Positions 39,303-52,924 of a stretch of DNA of 64,000 nt are shown piece by piece. This DNA comes from Pseudovibrio sp. JCM 19062. Its GTDB lineage: Bacteria > Pseudomonadota > Alphaproteobacteria > Rhizobiales > Stappiaceae. The notes under the pieces were generated by a model. That model did no database searches. It was not told the origin of the DNA and saw only the letters and a list, made by a program, of their open reading frames with translations. How positions within the stretch are numbered: the first letter of the stretch is position 1; each line of letters begins with the position of its first letter. The stretch lies in contig BAXV01000014.1 in assembly GCA_001310715.1 (NCBI GenBank), positions 1-64,000 on the forward strand, written 5' to 3'. Position numbers and translations under genes: made by a program.

Positions 39303-40868
39303 ATGAATATTTCCCAGTCCTTATCCTCCAAACCCAGATTGGTTTTAAAGCCGGGAGAACTGACTCTTTCGCAGCTTCGGAAAATCTATCGGAAGAAGCC
39401 ATTTTGGAGCTGGATCGGTCTTGTAAAGAGGGCGTTGAACGTGCTGCTGCGATTGTTCAGGCAGCGGCACAAGGTGATACACCGGTGTATGGGGTGAATA
39501 CCGGTTTCGGCAAGCTTGCCTCCGTTAAAATTCCTGCTGAAGATACAGAGACCCTACAGAGAAACCTCATTCTTTCACACTGCTGCGGTGTTGGTGAGGT
39601 TCTGCCGCAGAACATCGTCCGACTGGTGATTGTGCTCAAACTTGCCTCTTTGGGTCGTGGCGCTTCCGGCGTGCGCTGGGAGCTGATTGAATGTCTTGAG
39701 CAGATGCTAGCGCATGATGTTGTCCCTGTGGTTCCCGGTCAGGCAGTGTGGGTGCTTCGGGGGATCTGGCACCGCTTTCCCACGTTGCAGCGGTGATGCT
39801 GGGTGAAGGGGAAGCCTTTTATGAGGGGCGTCGTATTTCCGGCAAGGAAGCCATGCAGTTGGCAGGCATCCCAATTATTCAGCTTGCCGCGAAAGAAGGG
39901 CTGGCGCTGATCAACGGAACGCAGGTTTCGACTGCGCTTGCATTGGCTGGTTTGTTCCAGGCCCATCGCCTTGCCAAGACTGCGTTGATTACCGGTGCTA
40001 TGTCGGTTGATGCGCTGATGGGGTCCGGTGCTCCGTTCCGTCCGGAAATTCATGAGCTGCGCGGACATAAAGGGCAGATTTCGGCAGCTGCCACCATTCG
40101 CGAGCTGATGTCCGGCTCTGCGATCCGCGAGAGTCACCGCGATGATGATGAGCGGGTGCAGGATCCATACTGCCTGCGCTGCCAGCCGCAGGTGATGGGC
40201 GCTGTTTTGGGGCTTTTGGCGCAGGTTGCTTATACGCTTGAGATTGAAGCCAATGCGGTGACGGATAATCCGCTGGTCTTCAAGGATGGTTCCATTGTGT
40301 CCGGCGGGAATTTCCATGCCGAACCTGTGGCCTTTGCGGCGGACCAGACCGCGCTTGCGATTGCCGAGATCGGGGCGATTGCACAGCGGCGGATCGCGAC
40401 ACTGGTTGATCCTGCGCTGAACTACGGTCTGCCAGCATTCCTGACACCAAATCCGGGGGTCAATTCCGGTTTCATGATTGCGGACGTGACCTCGGCTGCA
40501 CTTTACAGCGAGAACAAGCAGCGGGCAGCGCCATGTTCTGTTGATTCCACGCCGACCAGTGCCAATCAGGAGGACCATGTTTCCATGGCCACCCATGCGG
40601 CACGGCGTTTGATTGATATGAACGACAATCTGTCCAGAATTATTGGTATCGAATTGCTGATGGCGGCACAGGGCATTGAGTTCCGCGCACCAATCGCAAC
40701 CAGCCCGATCTTGCAGGGTGTTCTGGCGGCAGTGCGTGTTGAGGTGAGAGCGTTGGAAGAGGACCGTTATCTAGCACCCGATCTGGAAAAGGCTGCTGAG
40801 CTTGTTGCCTCTGGCAGATTTTTGAGGCGGCCAGCGAGGCTCAATTCTTCGCCTTAGAGGAGGCTTAA
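39303..40868 (+). CDS. hutH: Histidine ammonia-lyase HutH, three frameshifts
   Basis: Deaminates L-histidine to urocanate, the first step. About 520 residues with the self-formed MIO cofactor triad Ala-Ser-Gly in [11 protein letters not shown], and [39 protein letters not shown]. Three single-base deletions break the frame: one G near 39390 (CGGAAG), one G near 39740 (CAGGCAG, just before the MIO site), and one T near 40820 (ATTTTTG). With the last corrected, the protein ends [16 protein letters not shown] and stops at 40868, right before hutG. It follows hutI after 14 bp. Confidence 0.93.
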
Positions 40869-41695
40869 TTGACCTATTCCTTCTCACCATTGATCAAACG
40901 GGGTGACAGCCCGATTGTTCTGGCCCAGCCGCATGGGGGCACGGACGTGCCGCTGGCCATCTGGGACAGGTTCAACTCTGTTGGTCAAGCACTGGCTGAT
41001 ACGGACTGGCACATCAACCGCCTTTATGATGGCCTGCTGGAAAACGCCAGCGTGATCCAGACGCCGGTGCATCGATATGTGATTGATGCGAACCGTGACC
41101 CTGCTGGTGCTTCGCTTTATCCGGGGCAGAACACTACAACACTGTGCCCGCTGACAGATTTTGACGGCGCCCGATTTATCGCGATGGGCAGGAGCCTTCC
41201 GATGATGAGATAGAGGAGCGCCGAAGCAATTTTCATGCGCCTTATCATGAGGCAATTGCAGAAGAGCTGGAGCGGGTTCGTCAGAAATTTGGCGTGGCGG
41301 TGCTTTATGATTGCCACTCGATCCGCTCCAACATCCCGTTTTTGTTTGAAGGTGAACTGCCCGTCTTCAACATAGGTACCAATGTTGGGCAAACCTGCGC
41401 GCCGCTGATTGAGCAGATTACCATTGAGGCCTGCCGGCAGGATGAAAACGGGGAAACTGTTGTGAATGCACGCTTTAAGGGCGGGTGGACGACCCGCCAC
41501 TACGGCCAGCCTGCAACAGGTATCCACGCCATTCAAATGGAGACCGCTCAGCGGGCCTATATGTTTGAGCAGAGCCCTTGGGCGTATGCTCCGGAGCGCG
41601 CGGACAAAACGCGAGCCACTCTCAAATCCATTCTTACCCAGCTAGAAGCGCAGGCCCTTGCCGGGGCATTTTCAAGCGCCACTTCAGATCGCTAA
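40869..41695 (+). CDS. hutG: N-formylglutamate deformylase HutG, one frameshift
   Basis: Hydrolyses N-formylglutamate to glutamate and formate, the last step. About 275 residues. The TTG start at 40869 immediately follows the hutH stop, with GAGGAGG about eight bases upstream. Motifs are [29 protein letters not shown] and [11 protein letters not shown]. One C is missing near 41170 (GGCGCCCGATT); with it [18 protein letters not shown] joins the halves. The end VRQKF... to ATSDR is in frame. Confidence 0.92.
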
Positions 41696-41706
41696 CGGAG
41701 CTGATA

Positions 41707-43392
41707 ATGACAGATACGCTCACTCAAAATCCTCGCAAGAACACACGCGATACCTTTCCGCCAACCGGACCGGAGCTGAACGCGAAGAGCTGGCTGACAG
41801 AAGCGCCTCTGCGTATGCTCATGAACAACCTGCACCCGGATGTGGCTGAGAACCCGCATGAGTTGGTGGTGTATGGCGGTATTGGTCGAGCGGCGCGGAC
41901 ATGGAAAGACTTCGATACCATTGTCGAGAGCCTGAAAAAAACTGGAGGCGGATGAAACTCTGCTGGTGCAATCCGGTAAGCCTGTCGGTGTGTTCCGCAC
42001 GCATGAAAATGCACCTCGCGTACTGATCGCCAACTCTAACCTTGTCCCACACTGGGCGAACTGGGATCACTTCAACGAGTTGGATAAGAAGGGACTGGCC
42101 ATGTACGGCCAGATGACTGCGGGCTCGTGGATCTACATTGGCTCACAGGGCATTGTTCAGGGCACCTACGAGACCTTTGTTGAGGCTGGCCGCCAGCACT
42201 ATGGTGGAGACCTGAAAGGCAAGTGGATCCTGACTGGTGGTCTTGGCGGCATGGGCGGCGCTCAGCCGCTTGCTGCTGTGATGGCCGGGGCTTGTTGTCT
42301 GGCCGTTGAGTGCAACGAAGACAGCATCGATTTCCGTCTCCGCACCAAATACGTTGATGAGAAAGCCAAGTCTCTGGATGAGGCTCTGGAGATGATTGAG
42401 CGTTGGACTGCGGCGGGTGAGGCCAAGTCTGTTGGCCTGCTGGGCAATGCGGCAGACATTTTTGCGGAACTGGTTGAACGCGGCGTTCGTCCGGATATCG
42501 TGACTGACCAAACGTCTGCTCATGACCCGATCAACGGTTATCTGCCACAGGGCTGGACCATGGCGGAGTGGAAGGAAAAGCGCGAGAGCATCCGAAGGCG
42601 GTTGAGAAAGCTGCGCGCGCTTCCATGAAGGTGCATGTGAAGGCGATGCTGGACTTCCATGAGCGCGGCGTACCGACCGTCGATTATGGCAATAACATCC
42701 GTCAGGTGGCATTTGACGAAGGTCTGGAAAACGCCTTCGACTTCCCGGGCTTTGTGCCTGCTTACATTCGCCCGCTGTTCTGTAAGGGTGTTGGCCCATT
42801 CCGTTGGGCAGCGCTCTCCGGTGATCCTGAGGACATTTACAAAACAGACCAGAAGGTGAAGGAGCTCATTCCTGATGATCCGCACCTGCACAACTGGCTG
42901 GATATGGCGCGGGAGCGGATCTCCTTCCAAGGGTTGCCAGCTCGCATCTGCTGGGTTGGGCTTGGTCAGCGTCACCGCCTCGGGCTTGCGTTTAACGAGA
43001 TGGTTCGAACTGGCGAGTTGAAGGCACCTGTCGTGATTGGCCGTGACCATCTGGATTCCGGCTCTGTTGCCTCCCCGAACCGCGAGACTGAATCCATGAT
43101 GGATGGCTCTGATGCTGTTTCTGACTGGCCGCTGCTCAACGCACTGCTGAACACCGCCTCTGGTGCCACATGGGTGTCTTTGCACCATGGCGGCGGCGTG
43201 GGCATGGGCTTTTCCCAACACTCCGGCATGGTGATTTGCTGTGATGGCACCAAAGAAGCTGATGAGCGGATTGGCCGTGTGCTTTGGAATGACCCAGCGA
43301 CCGGTGTGATGCGCCATGCAGATGCAGGCTACCAACTGGCAATTGATTGCGCCAAAGAAAATGGACTGAACTTGCCATCTCTGGGTAAGTAA
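41707..43392 (+). CDS. hutU: Urocanate hydratase HutU, two frameshifts
   Basis: NAD-dependent hydratase converting urocanate to imidazolone propionate, step two. About 561 residues with [45 protein letters not shown] and [16 protein letters not shown]. An extra A in the A7 run near 41937 and a missing G near 42580 (AAAAGCGC) break the frame. The ATG at 41707 lies 11 bp past hutG. It ends the operon and is followed by a strong terminator. Confidence 0.94.
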
Positions 43393-43416
43393 CTGGGACG
43401 GAACATTTCGAATTGG

Positions 43417-43447
43417 AAAAAGGCCGGACGTTGTGTCTGGCCTTTTT
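43417..43447. terminator. Bidirectional terminator after hutU
   Basis: AAAAAGGCCGGAC and GTCTGGCCTTTTT form a stem with T-tracts in both directions, so it can stop hut transcription and also readthrough from nupC. Confidence 0.9.
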
Positions 43448-43473
43448 CATGGGCGCTTGTGCCCACAAATAGA

Positions 43474-43500
43474 AACGGGGAGAGCAAAGCTCCCCCCGTT
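43474..43500 (-). terminator. Terminator of nupC
   Basis: AACGGGGAGC pairs with GCTCCCCCGTT around a short loop; the minus-strand tail is TTTCTATTT. It lies 35 bp past the nupC stop. Confidence 0.8.
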
Positions 43501-43534
43501 GCAGGCAATTCAGAGATTAAGGAAGAAAACTCTC

Positions 43535-44797
43535 TTACATTGCCAAGGAGATAAAGATACCTGCGATCGCGGCGCTCATGAGGTTTGAGCAGGTTGCAGC
43601 CAGCAGGGTACGTGGACCGTACTTCGCGATGAAGTTCATGCGGTTTGGAGCCAGAACACCCAGACCACCGATGAGGATACCCATGGAGGAGATGTTAGCG
43701 AAGCCGCAGAGTGCGAAGGAAACAATCGCTTTGGTCTTTTCTGAAATGACCGGCAGACCCATTTCCAATGCCTTGGCGTCCACCAGGTAGTTCTTCAGGT
43801 CAAGGTAAGCGACGAACTCGTTGACCACCAGCTTCTTACCAATCAGAGACCCTGCAATGTCAACGTCTGCCCATGGCACACCCAGAAGGAAAGCCACTGG
43901 AGCAAAGATCCAGCCGAGGATCATTTCCAAAGACAGTTCCAAGCCTGCGAAACCACCGACGCCGCCCAGCATCATGTTAACCAGAGTGATCAGACCGATC
44001 ATCGCAACAAGGTTTGCGCCGATTGCACCTGCGAGCTTAAGGCCATTCATTGCGCCCTGACCAGCTGCCGCCAGCACGTTCTCAGGCTGTTCGTCGTCAA
44101 AGCTGACGTTCTTGTCAATGGTATAATTGGTGTCTTTGGTTTCAGGCAGGATGAGTTTTGCGAAGAGAAGACCACCTGGAGCCGCCATGAAGGATGCTGC
44201 GAGAAGGTATTCAATCTTAACGCCCATCAGCGCGTAGCCGCCAAGAACGGTACCCGCGACAGATGCCATACCACCACACATGATGGCGAAGAACTCACTG
44301 TCAGACATCTTGGACATGTAGGGCTTCACAACGAGCGGAGCCTCAGTCTGGCCAACGAACACGTTGGAAACAGCAGACATGGATTCTGCCTGGGAGATGC
44401 CGAGTAGTTTTGCCATACCGCCGCCAATCACGCGAATGACAATCTGCATAACGCCGAGGTGGTACAGTACCGCAATCAATGAAGAAAAGAAGATAACGAG
44501 GCAAAGCACGTTGAAGGCAAATACAAACCCAACACTATCGGAAAGAGAGCCGTTGGTGAGGTTACCGAACAGGAAGTCGACGCCCGAACGACCACTGGCG
44601 ATAACACCGGCAATGCCCTGTGACATTCCATGTAGCAGGGTACGACCTGCTGGAACGTAGAGTACGAACGCGCCGATACCGATTTGAAGAGCCAGCGCAC
44701 CACCCACGGTGCGAAGGTTGATCGCTTTGCGGTTGGTTGAAACCAACACAGCAATAATGATCAAAGTAGCAATGCCAAGAAAACCTGTTGCGAACAT
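43535..44797 (-). CDS. nupC: Concentrative nucleoside transporter NupC
   Basis: Inner-membrane nucleoside/proton or sodium symporter of the CNT family, 420 residues with about ten hydrophobic segments. Family motifs include VFVGQTEAPLVVKPYM and the C-terminal GFANISSMGILIGGLG. The ATG at 44797 is preceded by GGAGGAG; a longer open frame upstream lacks a start signal. It is divergent from a LysR regulator at 45379 that may control it. The frame is intact. Confidence 0.93.
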   Translation of the reverse strand: MFATGFLGIATLIIIAVLVSTNRKAINLRTVGGALALQIGIGAFVLYVPAGRTLLHGMSQGIAGVIASGRSGVDFLFGNLTNGSLSDSVGFVFAFNVLCLVIFFSSLIAVLYHLGVMQIVIRVIGGGMAKLLGISQAESMSAVSNVFVGQTEAPLVVKPYMSKMSDSEFFAIMCGGMASVAGTVLGGYALMGVKIEYLLAASFMAAPGGLLFAKLILPETKDTNYTIDKNVSFDDEQPENVLAAAGQGAMNGLKLAGAIGANLVAMIGLITLVNMMLGGVGGFAGLELSLEMILGWIFAPVAFLLGVPWADVDIAGSLIGKKLVVNEFVAYLDLKNYLVDAKALEMGLPVISEKTKAIVSFALCGFANISSMGILIGGLGVLAPNRMNFIAKYGPRTLLAATCSNLMSAAIAGIFISLAM

Positions 44798-45378
44798 TGT
44801 GAGCTCCTCCCAGAGGCTCTGAGGTAGGTTGTTGATTATGGTTGGGGAGAAATTTTGAAGTGCCAGAAGGCGACTAACCGTACCCACCTTCACGTGGATA
44901 GTTGTGATGGCCACCCGCATCCAACAAATGCTTTGTCATTGAAAAACAATGCAAAACACCTGCGGCTGTAGACCCTTTTGGTACTTCACCGGGAATTATC
45001 GCTGTTGTAGAAACATAAGCTGTGGGAGTTCTTGGGTATGAGCCTTCAAAGTCCCCGAAAGAAAGGCATACGACAGGCTCAGTACACCCACCTTGTACAG
45101 GTGCGAATATGGACTGACCCGATTGCATAATTTGCCTCACCTTTTAATTAATTCCCTTCGGTGAGGGCAAACTAATTGCATAAGAGGCAAATTTTAAGTT
45201 TTTTTAAATACATCAATCATTTCGAAGTTCGAAACGAAATAGAAAATATTACGTAGAAAAAAAAGCACAGGTTACGGATTATTTCGTAGATCAAAGCTCT
45301 TGCAGAATATATAGAATAAAAATAGTAGAAGTTTAAGCTCTACATCCCCACGCAAAATAAAAAAAACATAATAAATTC
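44798..45378. other. Control region between nupC and the LysR gene
   Basis: About 580 bp. The right half is very AT-rich and likely carries both promoters. The left half holds a possible small leftward gene (44874-45128) or a long nupC leader. No known riboswitch was recognised. Confidence 0.4.
44874..45128 (-). CDS. Possible small protein upstream of nupC
   Basis: Frame of 84 residues starting MQSGQSIFAPVQGG at the ATG at 45128, with AAGGTGAGG upstream, and ending HHNYPREGGYG. It is not recognised. The composition (Gly, Pro, His, Tyr rich) is protein-like but could be chance in a leader region. If real it would be cotranscribed with nupC. Treat as tentative. Confidence 0.3.
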   Translation of the reverse strand: MQSGQSIFAPVQGGCTEPVVCLSFGDFEGSYPRTPTAYVSTTAIIPGEVPKGSTAAGVLHCFSMTKHLLDAGGHHNYPREGGYG

Positions 45379-46305
45379 ATGCATGAACTCATTACATCAG
45401 GCCGCATTACTTTAAAGATGCTGCGTTACTTTCATCAAGTCGCAGTAAGTGGTCATTTTGGTCGTGCAGCTGAAGAGTTGCATATTTCCAAATCACCAAT
45501 GTCCATACAAATCAAAGAGTTGGAAGTCGCACTCGGACTTTCTCTGTTTCACAGAGATTCCCGAAATGTCTCGCTAACTGCTGCAGGGCGGGTCCTGAAG
45601 CGGGAGTGCGAACAGATCTTCAATACTCTTGATTACGCCATCACAAACACCCAGCGCCAGGGGCGTGCAGAGAACTTTACTCTTAACATCGGGATCGTGA
45701 GCAGCGCGTTCCTTGATGGATTTGCAAACTTACTGTCGGATTTCAAGGACAAGCACCCGGATTGCTCGCTCAATTTTTCCGAGCTGGCCCCTAATCAGCA
45801 GAAGGAGGCATTGGAGAGCGGCAGTATTGATCTGGGTGTTTGCCGTTATGGCGATACACTCAATGAGCCGGCACTGAATTCAAAAGTGCTGGTGAAAGAA
45901 CCCCTTACACTCGCTGTTCCAAGTACGCATCCCCTCAAAGACCGACGGGTGGTGGCGCTGGAAGAGCTGAAGGATGAGGAAATGGCGGTGCTGGACAGGA
46001 CCATGTCCAACACCACTCCCTTTCTGATTGCCAAGTGCAAAGAACAGGGTTTCTATCCCAAAGCTGCTTTTGAGGTGCTGGAGCCCAGCACCTTGCTGGC
46101 GCTGGTCGCGTCAGGACAGGCGATTGCGTTAGTCAGCGATTGTTTTCGCAGCCAGAAGTCCAAAAACGTGCGTTTCATCCGCCTGAAAGAAGAAATTCCG
46201 GCTGACCTTTGCGCGATTTACAAGAAGAACTATGAGACCGATATTTTGCGCAAGTTTTTGCAGTTCATCGAGTTCGATTATAAACCACAAATTGATGACA
46301 ACTGA
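45379..46305 (+). CDS. LysR-family transcriptional regulator
   Basis: Protein of 308 residues, intact. The winged helix-turn-helix is in MLRYFHQVAVSGHFGRAAEE followed by LHISKSPMSIQIKELE; the effector domain begins near residue 95 (FTLNIGIVSSAFLDGF) and contains GSIDLGVCRYGD and PLTLAVPSTHPL. It stands divergent from nupC, so control of nucleoside uptake is the simplest guess; no ligand can be named. Confidence 0.9.
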   Translation: MHELITSGRITLKMLRYFHQVAVSGHFGRAAEELHISKSPMSIQIKELEVALGLSLFHRDSRNVSLTAAGRVLKRECEQIFNTLDYAITNTQRQGRAENFTLNIGIVSSAFLDGFANLLSDFKDKHPDCSLNFSELAPNQQKEALESGSIDLGVCRYGDTLNEPALNSKVLVKEPLTLAVPSTHPLKDRRVVALEELKDEEMAVLDRTMSNTTPFLIAKCKEQGFYPKAAFEVLEPSTLLALVASGQAIALVSDCFRSQKSKNVRFIRLKEEIPADLCAIYKKNYETDILRKFLQFIEFDYKPQIDDN

Positions 46306-46339
46306 GGGGAAGCAAAAGGTCCGTCCCTGCCTCATCGTA

Positions 46340-46440
46340 TAGTGCATATTGTACGGACGGATGCCGAGCGTGCCTGCCTGTGCGGCGCTGCATCCATGTT
46401 GGAGAACGGCTCATCAAACAGGAAGGCCTTGTGGGTGTCT
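46340..46440 (-). pseudogene. Fragment of a sugar ABC-transporter ATPase
   Basis: On the minus strand, read from about 46438, the sequence gives KAFLFDEPFSNMDAAPHRQAR. This matches the Walker B and D-loop of MalK/UgpC-type ATPases (usually KVFLFDEPLSNLDAALR). No Walker A or signature motif remains nearby. It lies directly after murQ on the same strand and looks like the scar of a deleted transporter gene. Confidence 0.5.
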
Positions 46441-46519
46441 TACAATTGCACCAGCTTTCGATTGTCAGTTCTGAAGCTGAAAGGGATGCGGAGCCAAGAC
46501 GCCAAGTCAGTCGTTGATG

Positions 46520-47461
46520 CAACCCGAGAGCCTGAAGAGACTCTCCCAAATCTCCCTGTGTTTCCGCAAGTACGTTGGTCGCCTGTTTTTTTTGTGGTGC
46601 CAAGCACCAGCAGCACAGCTAGTTTGATCTGATTGCCGCTTTCCTTTAGGGCGGCCGTCGCTCTTTCCTGCGAGCAGCCGGTGAGTGCGACGAGCATGTC
46701 TTTTGCGCGTTGAGAAAGTTTGGTGTTGGTCAGCTGCATATCCACCATGTAGCCGCGGTAGACTTTCTTGAGGCGCACCATCAATGCGGTTGAGAACAGA
46801 TTCAAAGCCGCTTTCTGACTGGTTCCTGCGGAGAGCCGTGTCGAGCCTGCCAAGACTTCTGCGCCGGTTCTTAAAAGGATTTTGTGCTCTGCATCTTCCA
46901 GCAAGGGGCTTTGCGGATTGTTTGCGAGCGATATTGTCAGAGCACCTGTTGCTCTGGCGGCCTGAATGGCGGCGCGGGTGAATGGCGTTGTTCCACTTGC
47001 TGCAAGCCCCAGCACCACGTCAGCCGCGCCAATATTGCTGCGGTCCACAAACGCTCGGGCTTCTTCGATGCTGTCTTCTGCCCCTTCCTGTGGGCGCACG
47101 AGGCCGGTTTCGCCGCCCGCCAATCCGTAGATCAGGCGCTCTTCAGGCCAACCAAATGTGGGAATGAGTTCGATACCATCGAGAACCCCTAGTCTGCCGG
47201 AGGTTCCAGCGCCCACATAGACGAGCCTGCCCTCGCCTGTTTGTAGGCGTTGGCAGCTACTTCAACAGCGACTTCCAAGTCGTCAAGCACGGCCGAGACC
47301 GCATTGAGAGCCTGCATTTGGCCGCCCAGCAATGCTTTGAGAACTTCACTGGTTCCCCAGGTTTCCAAGCCCGCAAAACGTGAAGATCTTTGCTCAGTTT
47401 CACGCCACTCCTGCGGATTGGACTTTTCTGGAAACCCCAGTTTTCTCGATATTCTGGACAC
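46520..47461 (-). CDS. murQ: N-acetylmuramic acid 6-phosphate etherase MurQ, at least two frameshifts
   Basis: Cleaves the lactyl ether of MurNAc-6-phosphate to GlcNAc-6-phosphate and D-lactate in cell-wall recycling. The GTG start at 47461 follows GGGAGA; the N-part has TEQRSSRFAGLETW and EVLKALLGGQMQALNAV. After a shift near 47225, GAGTSGRLGVLDGIELIPTFG (SIS phosphosugar-binding domain) and LAASGTTPFTRAAIQAAR follow, then GCSQERATAALKESGNQIKLAV. An extra A in the A8 run near 46590 breaks TTKKQATNVLAETQGDLG. The exact stop is unclear because the end merges with an ABC ATPase scrap; about 310 residues expected. Confidence 0.85.
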
Positions 47462-47610
47462 GTGCTTCTCCCTGATACCAATAACTCATGATATGGCAAT
47501 GACATACCAGTGATCAGGGAAATTTTGCGTAAACCCTACAGTTCGGGAGCCATTGACCCTGAAGTCAGATGCAGAGAGCAGGTATTGTTTTGGACCTAGA
47601 ATGCCCGCAT

Positions 47611-49575
47611 TTAGTCCCAGCGGGCTTCCGCTTCGCGGCGTACAAAGACAACCTGCTTCCCATCCGGCAGTAACTGGCTGATTTGCTCCGGACCGCCATG
47701 GTCATCAAATTCAACTAATCCAATTCCACTTGCATTCAACAGACGTCTGCCGTGGTGCGTGCCCACTGGCTTGCGGGGGATCACCTTCATTCCACGCCGT
47801 CTGGTGAGCCAGTTCAGCGGGGAGCGCGGGGCATAGAGCCAGCGGTTCAGGTGGTCGAGTTTGTCGAGCAGCTTGGCGGGGAACTCGTTTTTGATGCCGC
47901 TGCTGCAGATCTGCCAGATATCGGGACCACGGGAATGACCGCGCAGCTCCACATCGTAGACGAAGGAGTAGTGCACGTCGCCGGAAAGGATCGTAAAGCG
48001 ATCTGGCGTTTTTCTGTGGCGGAACACGTTCAAAATACCGTCTGCAGTTCCGGGATGGGCCATCCAGTACTCTGCATCCACCATCAATGGTTTGCCCATG
48101 AAGGTGAGGAGTTTTTGTAGGGTTTCTATCAGCTTAACGCCAAAGATCGGGGCTGCGGATACAAGAAGAACAGCGTCTTTTCCACGCAAGGAGCGCTGCA
48201 GGTCGGTTACCGCCTCCCAATCCAAAAGACCGGAGCAGATGGCCTGATCGCTCTGATCGCCAGCGGCGTGTCCGGGTATCTAGAACCAGCAGTGGTGGGT
48301 CCAGCTCCCAGTGGTAATCCCAGTTCTCGAAGGCGAGAAGGGTGTCGAGAAACTCATCATAGGCGCTGGTTCCGGGTACCTTGTAGGCTTGGCTCATCTG
48401 CTCAAGCATTTCGGCGGAGAATGCCTCTGGCTTGTTGCCCCAACCCTGGTTGAGCATGTAGGCGCACAGGCGTTGCCAATGATCCGGCGCGAAAACGGGT
48501 GGCTGTAGGCGGTTTCTTCCCAGTCGCGATTGAGGTTCCAGTCATCAGTGACGTCGTGGTCATCGAAAATCATAGCAACGGGGAGATGGGCGAATAGGCG
48601 GCGGACCTGACCGAGACCGGCGACGAACTCCTTCAGAACTTGCTGTTCACTGACGTACTCTGCGATTTCGTCGGTTGTCAGTCTTTGAGGGATATCTGTT
48701 TTGACCAAATCCCAGACTGCGGGCGACCAGACGAGCAGATACATTGCCAGAAACTCGGCAAGCGTAATCAGGTGGTTGTGGGCATGGTCGGCAGTGAAGA
48801 TCGGCTTTTCGGCACCACCAAACAAGACCATCCAAAGTGCCCTGTCCTTTTCCAGATTGGGCAGGAACTTTTCGCGGCGAAAGTAGGTGTCCTCATGGCG
48901 ATACAGTTCTGATGCGGTGTCAGGGACTTTGCTCTCCAAGCCGCTGAGCTGTTCTTCGTTGATCCCGAGCCGTTTTATGAGGGAATGGATTGCCCGTAGC
49001 ATGGGGCCAGCCACATCGTCTGAGTAGATCTGATCTCCACTCATCACCAGAGCAGCAGGCCATTTACTCTGATCAACTCTGGTGGAGCCCTCGGCGCTGA
49101 TGGTCTTGGCGAGAAACTGGTCGGCTGCGACGAGGCCATCTCCGGAATCGTGGTGCGGTTTGCGGCAGGAGCCATGTAGAAGCGATGAGACTTTGGAGCT
49201 GAGAACGAAACAGGGAAGGCTCTGATTCTCATAGCAGATATCAGGTGCCCAGACCGTGTGGTCCTGCCAGCCCGCCTCCTCGTTATCTTCCATGCGCAGT
49301 GACAAGCGGTAGCTGATCCAGCGGTCTTGTGGGAGTGGTTTTTCCAGCGGCAGATCAATCAGCAGGTAGTGAAGGTGCTGCCCGGCTGTGATCAGCTTTA
49401 CCTCCGGCTGCCCTTTTGAAAGCTGGTAGGTTTGCGGCTCATCATCTTGCGGCATCAGCTCCAGTTTCACGTCTGCGGGAGCGCGGACAGCCAGCCATAG
49501 CGTTAAACGTGTGGTTTCCAGACGCCGCAACATCGGACCGGCAAGAACAGAGGGGAGAGAAGGTGTTTCAGGCAT
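47611..49575 (-). CDS. PhoD-like alkaline phosphatase family protein, two frameshifts
   Basis: Metallophosphoesterase related to alkaline phosphatase D, about 650 residues. It starts MPETPSLPSVLAGPML at 49575 without a signal peptide. Motifs include HGSCRKPHHDSGDGLVAADQ, MSGDQIYSDDVAGPM, IFDDHDVTDDWNLN and TILSGDVHYSFVYDV, which hold the metal-binding Asp, Asn and His residues. Breaks occur near 48470 (GGCAACGCCTGTGCG) and 48270. It may act on phosphoesters or lipids in the cytoplasm or be exported by other means. It has no Pho box I could see, and its terminator was not found. Confidence 0.82.
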
Positions 49576-49727
49576 CCATTTATATTTTTAGTTGTGATAT
49601 CCAGAGGAAAAATTGTTAGTGGAGAGATAGGTACTCAAACCAATAAATCCAACAGAGGCCTACAACTCTTCTCTCCGCACGCGCACAAGACATCAGTTTC
49701 CTGAACTTCTTCTGAGCCAACCTCGCC

Positions 49728-49756
49728 TTGACAGGTGCTTGTAATCCTTCTAGCAA
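49728..49756 (+). promoter_or_regulatory. Possible thi operon promoter
   Basis: A perfect -35 TTGACA at 49728-49733 and a weak -10 candidate TAGCAA 17 bp later, about 15 bp upstream of the TPP riboswitch. The -35 is convincing and the -10 is not. Confidence 0.35.
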
Positions 49757-49768
49757 AATCGTGTATGC

Positions 49769-49866
49769 AGGGGAGTCTCACCAAGGAGACTGAGAGGCTG
49801 ACAGAGCGTAAGCTCGGCGACGCGACCTTTGAACCTGACCCAGTTGATACTGGCGTAGGAAGCACG
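49769..49866 (+). ncRNA. TPP riboswitch (THI element)
   Basis: Leader RNA element with the conserved GGGGAGTC, CTGAGAGG-type core (CTGAGAGGCTGACAG), and the CCTTTGAACCTGA followed by GGCGTAGGAAGC, which bind thiamin pyrophosphate. It lies between the possible promoter and thiC, 126 bp upstream of the start codon. Downstream, GGGTCGCG at about 49865 can pair with CGCGACC at about 49831, which may switch structure. High TPP should lower thi expression. Confidence 0.93.
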
Positions 49867-49901
49867 GGTCGCGGGGCCTGTTTATAGGATTTGTGTCTTA
49901 A

Positions 49902-52725
<2,824 letters not shown>

Positions 52726-52729
<4 letters not shown>

Positions 52730-52923
52730 ACATCATCGTGAATGCGGAGCCGCGCCACGTTGCTGCGGAGACCTTGGAGTATGCCCTTCAAGAGCTGGAA
52801 TTCACCAGCCCTGCCATCGCAACTGCGGTGAATGGTTGTTTCATTCCCCGCGAGAACTACCGGGATACGCCGCTTTCTGACGGTGACCGGCTGGAAGTTC
52901 TCGCGCCCATGCAGGGAGGGTAA
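52726..52923 (+). CDS. thiS: Sulfur carrier protein ThiS
   Basis: Small ubiquitin-like protein of 65 residues whose C-terminal Gly-Gly (APMQGG) is adenylated and thiocarboxylated to carry sulfur for thiazole formation. It begins MNIIVNAEP and contains ATAVNGCFIPRENY and DRLEVLAPMQGG. The start overlaps the thiO stop. ThiF is expected to activate it and ThiG to receive the sulfur. Confidence 0.93.
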
Positions 52924-52924
52924 G

